Made by a program: the position numbers and the translations under genes. Below, one piece after another: positions 1 through 4,472 of a stretch of DNA of 6,649 nt; positions within the stretch are counted from its first letter, which is position 1, and every line of letters begins with the position of its first letter. The stretch is taken from the NCBI GenBank assembly GCA_030621685.1, contig JAUXHF010000111.1, positions 1-6,649 on the forward strand, read 5' to 3'. This DNA comes from Spirochaetota bacterium. Lineage in GTDB: Bacteria > Spirochaetota > UBA12135 > COTS27. Below the pieces are notes generated by a model. The model searched no databases, was not told where the DNA came from, and saw only the letters and a program-made list of their open reading frames with translations.

Positions 1-373
1 CAGAAATTCTCTTTTCTGTTAGCAGAAGCGAGCCAGCTTAGCAGTTTTTCGGGAGAGGGAGAGTCATGGCTTGTGAAACTAAGCTGCTGGGTAGTTCAAG
101 GAATTTTCAGGAAAGAACGGCATATTTGTTTTTTTAAGCATATTTTTCAGTTTAGCAGCTTGTTTTTTCAAGAGCAGAAATTCTCTTTTCTGTTAGCAGA
201 AGCGAGCCAGCTTAGCAGTTTTTCGGGAGAGGGATAGTCATGGCTGTGAAACTAAGCTGCTGGGTAGTTCAAGGAATTTTTCAGGAAAGAGCGGCATATT
301 TTTCAGCTTAGCAGCTTGTTTTTTCAAGAGCAGAAATTCTCTTTTCTGTTAGCAGAAGCGAGCTAGCTTAGCA
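1..373. repeat. Tandem repeat array, two full units and a partial third
   Basis: Three direct copies begin with CAGAAATTCTCTTTTCTG at 1, 175 and 331. Unit 1 is 174 bp, unit 2 is 156 bp, and the third stops matching near 373. Unit 2 lacks 18 bp relative to unit 1. The loss lies between two GCATATTT direct repeats, as expected of replication slippage. The units also differ by single-base indels near 70 and 105. Each unit opens with a short inverted repeat (CAGAAA, 6-nt gap, TTTCTG). Each full unit also holds a more distant pair, AAGCTGCT and AGCAGCTT (81-88 with 154-161; 254-261 with 310-317). The array lies just past the serA stop codon and probably continues beyond the left edge. No transposase or clear terminator is visible. 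One plus-strand frame is open from base 1 to a TAG at 232-234, but I think the array is mainly non-coding because copies differ by indels that are not multiples of three. Confidence 0.9.
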
Positions 374-424
374 ATTAAAAAAGCTCTTTAGCGTAGATTT
401 TAAGTTTAAGCCTTAACATAAAAC

Positions 425-2032
425 CTAGCTTTCAAAAGGAATATAGGTGACATCTAATATTTTATCTAAGGCTTGTAGCTCCTTAAGAAGCGCTGTGGTA
501 ACGGGGCTATCTAAGCGAAGCAAGGCTACGGCTTCTTTTTCGTCTGTAGATTCTCTAGTGATACGAGTAAGATGAAAAGAGGCGATGTTGATGCCATGTT
601 TGGCCAATTTTCCGGCAAGGTCTTCAATGAAGCCCGGCTCATCTTTATTCATAACGTAAAGGTTGTAGGGGCCAATTTCACCTTGGATGTCATGCTTTTG
701 AAGACTAACGATTCTGGCATGACCGGCAAAAATAGTGCCTGAAATTTCATGCGAACCTTGTTCGGTAGTAAGGTTGATCTCAATAAGATTATGGAATTCA
801 CTTGTTTCATCATTCTTGATGATCTCTGTTTTCACGCCGCGACTTTTTGCTATGGAAAGGGCATTGATGATGTTGACGTTGCTTTGGCTGTTACTTAAAA
901 AGCCGTAGATGCTCTCGGCTTGAAGAAGCTCGCTGGGAAGTTGCCGGGCTTCTCCCCAAAAGCGGATGCTTAAAGAAAGCAAAGCCGACTTAGATATGTT
1001 TGCCAGAAATCTGGAGAGTTTAAAAACAAGCTTACGGTAGGGAACAAGCCTTTGATGTTCAGCGGCACTAAGCGAAAAGGTGTTTACAGGATTTCGCAGC
1101 TCGCCATGGAGCAAAAACATGCTTATTTGTTGAGCGATTTGCTTGGCGACACGTTCTTGAGCTTCTTCAGTAGCCGCGCCAAGATGTGGGGTAAGCACGA
1201 CGTTCGGCGCGCTTAGCAGAGGGTTTTCTTTTTGAATGGGTTCTTGGAGAAACACATCGCAGGCAGCAGCACGAACATGTCCGCTTATCAAATTTTTTGC
1301 TAAGGCATGTTCATCAACGATGCCGCCGCGGGCGCAGTTGGCAAAAATGACTCCGGGCTTCATTTTTGCAAAGGCCGCTTCATCAATTAGGTTTTTCGTG
1401 CTTTTTTGAAGAGGCACATGCAGCGTTATAAAATCACTTTGCTGAAGGAGTTCTTCAAAGCTCACTTGAGCCGCGCCCATGTCTTGAATTCTTTTCTCGC
1501 TGAGAAAGGGATCGTAAATATGCACTTGCATTTTCATGGCTAAGGCACGTTCGGTAACAAGCCTGCCAATATTGCCACAGCCAACAATACCTAGGGTTTT
1601 GTCCATAAGCTCTAGGCCTTTGAAAGCCGAACGTTTCCACTGGCCGGCTTTCACCGAGGCGGCAGCTTGCGGGATGCAGCGCGCGGCTGCCATGAGCATG
1701 GCCAAAGTATGCTCGGCGGTGGTAACGGTGTTTCCAAAAGGCGTGTTCATCACGATGATGCCGCATTCACTGGCTTTGTTTACATCTATATTATCTACGC
1801 CAATACCGGCGCGACCTACTACTTTCAGCGAAGCAGCGTTCTCCAATATTTTTGCCGTAATCGTGGTTGACGAACGGATGACGGCAGCGCTTATGCCCTC
1901 TAAGGCTGTAATGATTCCTTGCTCGCTTAGCCCGGGTTTGCTGATGACGGTGATCCCTTGTTGTTCAAAAACCTCTGTGGCTATGGGGCTGATGGCATCG
2001 CATAGCAAGACTTTGTGGCTGTGTTTTTTCAT
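425..2032 (-). CDS. serA: D-3-phosphoglycerate dehydrogenase, long form with ACT domain
   Basis: This cytoplasmic enzyme oxidises 3-phosphoglycerate to 3-phosphohydroxypyruvate with NAD, the first step of serine biosynthesis. The 535 residues match the long SerA form (about 525-535 aa). The substrate-binding region is split around a Rossmann NAD domain (about 100-285). That domain contains GCGNIG at 151-156 and the ribose-binding Asp174 in YDPF. The catalytic Arg235 (CARGG), Glu264 (QEP) and His283 (PHLGA) of the D-2-hydroxyacid dehydrogenase family are all present. An intervening domain (about 335-450) precedes a C-terminal ACT domain (about 453-535, with DEPGF and INIASFHLTR). In related enzymes the ACT domain mediates serine feedback, so that is likely here but unproven. 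The start is the only sensible one, followed at once by the VLLCD first strand. It lacks a good Shine-Dalgarno sequence: the upstream message reads AAATAAAGC before ATG. Its leader is duplicated further upstream. No frameshift or missing catalytic residue was seen. Confidence 0.96.
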   Translation of the reverse strand: MKKHSHKVLLCDAISPIATEVFEQQGITVISKPGLSEQGIITALEGISAAVIRSSTTITAKILENAASLKVVGRAGIGVDNIDVNKASECGIIVMNTPFGNTVTTAEHTLAMLMAAARCIPQAAASVKAGQWKRSAFKGLELMDKTLGIVGCGNIGRLVTERALAMKMQVHIYDPFLSEKRIQDMGAAQVSFEELLQQSDFITLHVPLQKSTKNLIDEAAFAKMKPGVIFANCARGGIVDEHALAKNLISGHVRAAACDVFLQEPIQKENPLLSAPNVVLTPHLGAATEEAQERVAKQIAQQISMFLLHGELRNPVNTFSLSAAEHQRLVPYRKLVFKLSRFLANISKSALLSLSIRFWGEARQLPSELLQAESIYGFLSNSQSNVNIINALSIAKSRGVKTEIIKNDETSEFHNLIEINLTTEQGSHEISGTIFAGHARIVSLQKHDIQGEIGPYNLYVMNKDEPGFIEDLAGKLAKHGINIASFHLTRITRESTDEKEAVALLRLDSPVTTALLKELQALDKILDVTYIPFES

Positions 2033-2380
2033 GCTTTATTTTGTTTTAAGTTTAAAGTGAGAAAGAATTTTTCAAACTCATATTTTAGAATAGTATACTA
2101 GAGATGCTTGCTTGAGTGGGCAAATTTTATGAAAACCTTTTTACTTTGCCAGCGTTCCAGCAGCGTTACTTACTTTGCCAGCTTTGATATTTCTTGCTTC
2201 TAGGCGAGCTTCTTCATGCTTTATTTCGTTTTAAGTTTAAAGAGCAAAAGAATTTTTCAAACTCATATTTTAGAATAGATATACTAAAGATGCTTGCTTG
2301 AGTGGGCAAATTTTATAAAAACCTACTTACTTTGCCAGCGTTACGCCAGCTTTGATATTCTTGCTTCTAGGCGAGCTTCG
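2030..2380. repeat. Direct duplication of the serA leader (about 185 and 165 bp)
   Basis: Two adjacent copies start at CATGCTTTATTT (2030 and 2215) and end at GGCGAGCTTC (near 2212 and 2379). Shared blocks include GTTTTAAGTTTAAAG, CAAACTCATATTTTAGAATAG, GATGCTTGCTTGAGTGGGCA and TTGCTTCTAGGCGAGCTTC. Copy 1 is longer, chiefly because it holds a second TACTTTGCCAGC (2142-2153 and 2171-2182) where copy 2 has one. The left boundary coincides with the serA start codon, so copy 1 is serA's 5' leader and copy 2 is an extra leader further upstream. On the minus strand copy 2 has ATG followed by three sense codons, GCC and a stop (2217 down to 2200, MKKLA). The unit shows no coding potential conserved between copies beyond very short frames. 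It could affect serA expression by doubling leader elements, but that is inference. Confidence 0.88.
2092..2097 (-). promoter_or_regulatory. Candidate -10 element upstream of serA
   Basis: On the minus strand TATACT lies about 60 nt before the serA ATG, inside a perfect 10-bp palindrome, TAGTATACTA (2091-2100). The only TTG-type upstream hexamer, TTGCCC (2118-2123), is 20 nt away, longer than the usual 16-18. In the duplicated leader the equivalent site reads TAGTATATCTA, which breaks the palindrome. It is plausible as a promoter or operator remnant, but the weak -35 keeps confidence low. Confidence 0.2.
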
Positions 2381-2495
2381 CTTAAGATAAAATATTTGCT
2401 AGGCTTTTTTTAAAAGATGTACATACATTTTAGCTGGTTTTTTTTTAGCTAAGGCTTTGCTGTGCATTTAAATTCTTTGATGCTTTTTTGATGCC

Positions 2496-3782
2496 TTAGC
2501 AAACTATAGACTTTACGCGCTTACCTAAGGAGCAAACAATATCGTAGGAGTGAGAGTCTTTTAAGGTTGCCCAATCCTCAACGCTGATTTCTTGCTGTTT
2601 AGATTTGCCGATTAAGGTAATAGTGGCGCCGGGCCTTAAGGCTAAAGATTCTATAAAACGCAGATTTGGTCCTAAGTCAATGTTGGTATAGTCCATCGAA
2701 ATTCTACCTAAGATAGGAAAGCGGCATCCGGCTGCCAGCACGTGAAAGCCAAGGCCATCATGGCCTTTCTTTCCATCATGATTATGGCCTTTCTTTCCCG
2801 AGAGAGCAAAAGGGAGACCATCGGCGTAGCCGGCAGTAAGCGTAGCCACGTAGCTGCTTTTTTTTAGCGTATATTCCCTGCCGTAGCCAACAGAGAATCC
2901 TGCTGGTAGTTTGCGTATGCTGGCTATTTTTGTTTTCAGCTGCAAGGCTGGCTTAAGCGGGAGTCTGCCGGGTTTTTTCATCTCATAAATTCCATAGAGG
3001 TTGATGCCGCTGCGTACGGCATCGAAGCTTGCCATGCTGTAGTGATGGAGGCCATCAGAGTTAAGCAAATGAAAGAGCAGATTTTTTTTACCTGAAAAAA
3101 CATTATGGTGAGAAATTCCTCCCCCGCTCTTTTCACCCCCACTGGCATGCGATGCCTTAAGGTGTTTTTGAATATCACGGCTCAGCTTGGTAAATCGGAG
3201 TATTTGCGAGAGAGTATGCTGATCTTCTGGCGTGATAGCATTTGAAAGATGCGAGTAAACCCCAGTCAGCCTTAGGTTTGAATATTGCTTTAAATCTAAG
3301 AAAAGGCTTAATGCCTTAGAGTAGAGTACGCCCAGCCGACCCATGCCGGTATCAACAAGCATATGAATTTTGGCTTGCCTGCGAATACGCTTGGCATGTT
3401 TTTGAACTTTTGCAGCAAAGGCAACACTCTCGATAGGCAAAGTAGCCCCTGCGGCTAGCAAACTAGGTATCTCGCTTTCCAAAGCCGCGCCTAGTAATAA
3501 AATCTCTCCGCCAAAAAGAGACCTCGCCTCAGTTACTTCATCGGCGTTGGTTACGGCTATGCATTTTATAAGAGGAGAAGTCTCGCCAGCTTGCCTGCAT
3601 CTCGTTATAATGGGGAGTATATGCCTTATGCCTAGCCCGTAGGCACTAGCTTTTAGAACAGGAATAAGCCTTGCCTTGCCTATCCTTTGCTGCATAACAT
3701 GCATGTTATGCAGTATGGCATCGCTATGAATTTCAAGCCATATTCTATCTGTTGCTTGTTTGGCGGAGCTGTTTTTGAACAT
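2496..3782 (-). CDS. alr: Alanine racemase with two extended loops
   Basis: A PLP-dependent cytoplasmic enzyme that interconverts L- and D-alanine, supplying D-Ala for peptidoglycan stem peptides. At 428 residues it is longer than the usual 360-390. Family marks are in order: WLEIHSDAILHN at 15-26; the PLP Schiff-base Lys44 in VLKASAYGLG; DTGMGRLGV at 144-152; HLLNSDGL at 238-245; VRSGINLYG at 256-264; the second catalytic base Tyr300 in SVGYGREY; TAGYADGLP at 316-324; and GRISMDYTNIDLG at 359-371. The extra length is partly explained by a Gly/Ser/His-rich segment (about 211-234) and a Lys/Gly/His segment (329-344) that is an internal 8-residue duplication. Both sit at positions where family members have surface loops. 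The ATG is followed by about 14 residues before the first family motif. No clear Shine-Dalgarno sequence precedes it (CAATCAAGC before ATG). It is divergent from the penicillin-binding protein gene and 463 bp upstream of serA. No convincing terminator follows. Confidence 0.95.
   Translation of the reverse strand: MFKNSSAKQATDRIWLEIHSDAILHNMHVMQQRIGKARLIPVLKASAYGLGIRHILPIITRCRQAGETSPLIKCIAVTNADEVTEARSLFGGEILLLGAALESEIPSLLAAGATLPIESVAFAAKVQKHAKRIRRQAKIHMLVDTGMGRLGVLYSKALSLFLDLKQYSNLRLTGVYSHLSNAITPEDQHTLSQILRFTKLSRDIQKHLKASHASGGEKSGGGISHHNVFSGKKNLLFHLLNSDGLHHYSMASFDAVRSGINLYGIYEMKKPGRLPLKPALQLKTKIASIRKLPAGFSVGYGREYTLKKSSYVATLTAGYADGLPFALSGKKGHNHDGKKGHDGLGFHVLAAGCRFPILGRISMDYTNIDLGPNLRFIESLALRPGATITLIGKSKQQEISVEDWATLKDSHSYDIVCSLGKRVKSIVC
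2757..2798. repeat. In-frame 24-bp tandem duplication within alr
   Basis: Bases 2757-2774 match 2781-2798 at 17 of 18 positions, with a period of 24 bp. In Alr this gives GKKGHNHD followed by GKKGHDGL (residues 329-344). The length is a multiple of three, so the frame is kept. The repeat lies between the GYADG and GRISMD motifs, where extra length could be tolerated. Confidence 0.85.
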
Positions 3783-3962
3783 GCTTGATTGTATTGTGTT
3801 TTTCTTGCGCTAGGCTTGAATAATATATAAAGATTAGAATGAGGATTAGAAAAAAAACTGCCAAGGCAAGCCTTTTCAAATAATCGCCCTGAGAGTCTGT
3901 TCTTTTCTTAGCAAAGCTGGCAAAATTAGAAGGGCTTAGCTGCGTTAAGTTGCTTAGCTATG

Positions 3963-4163
3963 GCATGTAAAGGCTGCTGTAAAGCAGCCGTTTCTTCCCC
4001 AAAATACAAGATGTATTCATAATCATCAATGCATGTAAAGGTTACTGTAAAGCAGCTGTTTCTTCCCCAAAATACAAGATGTATTCATAATCATCAATGC
4101 ATGTAAAGGCTGCTGTAAAGCAGCCGTTTCTTCCCCAAAATACAAGACATATTTATAATCATC
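3963..4163. repeat. Three 68-bp tandem repeats, each with a hairpin
   Basis: Units start with GCATGTAAAGG at 3963, 4031 and 4099, an exact 68-bp period; the third stops matching near 4163. Each holds an inverted repeat. In units 1 and 3 it is GGCTGCT-GTAA-AGCAGCC (3972-3989 and 4108-4125), a perfect 7-bp stem with a 4-base loop that would be a GNRA tetraloop in plus-strand RNA. AAA upstream and TTT downstream could extend it past a bulged G. In unit 2 (4040-4057) three transitions all fall in the stem, giving two wobble pairs and one mismatch in plus-strand RNA. Unit 3 differs from the others by three transitions near 4148-4155, then diverges. TTTCTTCCCC after the hairpin is a poor U-tract, so a standard intrinsic terminator is unlikely. 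No Cas genes or variable spacers are present, so this is not CRISPR. Confidence 0.93.
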
Positions 4164-4186
4164 GTTTTTAACGTGTTCGTTTCGTT

Positions 4187-4222
4187 TGCCAAAAATGCCC
4201 AAAATGCCAAAAATGCGAAAAT
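4187..4222. repeat. Period-9 microrepeat, four copies
   Basis: Four consecutive 9-mers read TGCCAAAAA, TGCCCAAAA, TGCCAAAAA and TGCGAAAAT. The A-tracts recur every 9 bp, close to but not exactly one helical turn, which could give some bending. It lies about 250 bp upstream of the PBP start; any regulatory role is inference. Confidence 0.8.
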
Positions 4223-4257
4223 TGTAGCGGACATGGGCATCTTAACGAGAGATGTAG

Positions 4258-4302
4258 GTACGTTTCTTAAGTACGTTCCCTAATTGCTTTCCCTATAATT
4301 GC
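4258..4302. repeat. Short direct duplications upstream of the PBP gene
   Basis: GTACGTT occurs at 4258-4264 and 4271-4277. TTCCCTAATTGC (4276-4287) is followed at once by TTCCCTATAATTGC (4289-4302), the same block with two added bases. The two-base difference creates a TATAAT hexamer in the second copy only. Confidence 0.7.
4294..4299 (+). promoter_or_regulatory. Candidate -10 hexamer for the PBP gene
   Basis: TATAAT matches the consensus -10 perfectly and lies about 170 nt before the PBP ATG. At 17 bp spacing the upstream hexamer is GTACGT, not TTGACA-like, and there is no TG extension. The consensus -10 alone is weak support in AT-rich DNA. Confidence 0.2.
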
Positions 4303-4351
4303 GTTTCGATTATTTTGCTATAAAAAAGATAGGCTAGCAAAGGAAAAGGCT

Positions 4352-4378
4352 ATACTTAAGATACTTAATATACTTAAT
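4352..4378. repeat. Period-9 microrepeat, three copies of ATACTTAAT
   Basis: Three consecutive 9-mers read ATACTTAAG, ATACTTAAT and ATACTTAAT, ending about 95 nt before the PBP ATG. Iterated sites at constant spacing can be binding sites for a regulator, but AT-rich slippage explains them equally well. Confidence 0.75.
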
Positions 4379-4472
4379 ATGAGTAAAACATGATTAAAGC
4401 ATAATTAAAAAAAGATATTCATGTTGTGGGTATTATGCTTATATCAATAGAGTAAAAGAATACGAAGAGATT

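Larger units (their letters stand above)
3783..4472. other. 690-bp divergent intergenic region between alr and the PBP gene
   Basis: No gene of credible length was found here on either strand. The first part (3783-3962) would hold the alr promoter. On the minus strand there is an AT-rich TTTATATATTATTC about 30-45 nt before the alr ATG, without a good -35. Bases 3900-3960 are rich in CTTAGC-type words. Next come the 68-bp hairpin array (3963-4163), a period-9 repeat (4187-4222), short duplications around 4258-4302, a second period-9 repeat (4352-4378), and an AT-rich lead into the PBP start. The largest plus-strand frame noticed in the first part is 14 codons (3839-3883), too short to support. 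Confidence 0.8.

Noticed and set aside
377..392. Possible serA intrinsic terminator: GCT-AAAG-AGC followed by six T on the minus strand
   Set aside because: The stem is only three base pairs, too weak for an intrinsic terminator despite the T run.
398..409. TTTTAAGTTTAA near the serA stop, also present twice near the serA start (2044-2055, 2229-2240)
   Set aside because: A 12-base AT-only-like word is easily met by chance; the match does not extend into a longer shared repeat.
1536..2060. Plus-strand open frame of 174 codons opposite serA
   Set aside because: It lies antisense to the well-supported serA gene and shows no recognisable domain; it is a shadow frame.
2430..2452. Inverted repeat TTAGCT ... 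AGCTAA after alr
   Set aside because: It has a six-pair stem with an 11-base homopolymer-rich loop and no T-tract after it on either strand, so it is not a credible terminator.
3839..3883. 14-codon plus-strand ORF in the divergent region
   Set aside because: It is too short, has no ribosome binding site and no conserved copy in the window.
3912..3924. CAAAGCTGGCAAA, matching in inverted orientation the TTTGCCAGCTTTG within the serA leader repeat
   Set aside because: A 13-base match is close to chance in DNA of this composition and window size, so it does not link the repeat families.
3963..4163. CRISPR-like array
   Set aside because: The whole 68-bp unit is repeated, including what would be spacers, and there are no cas genes.
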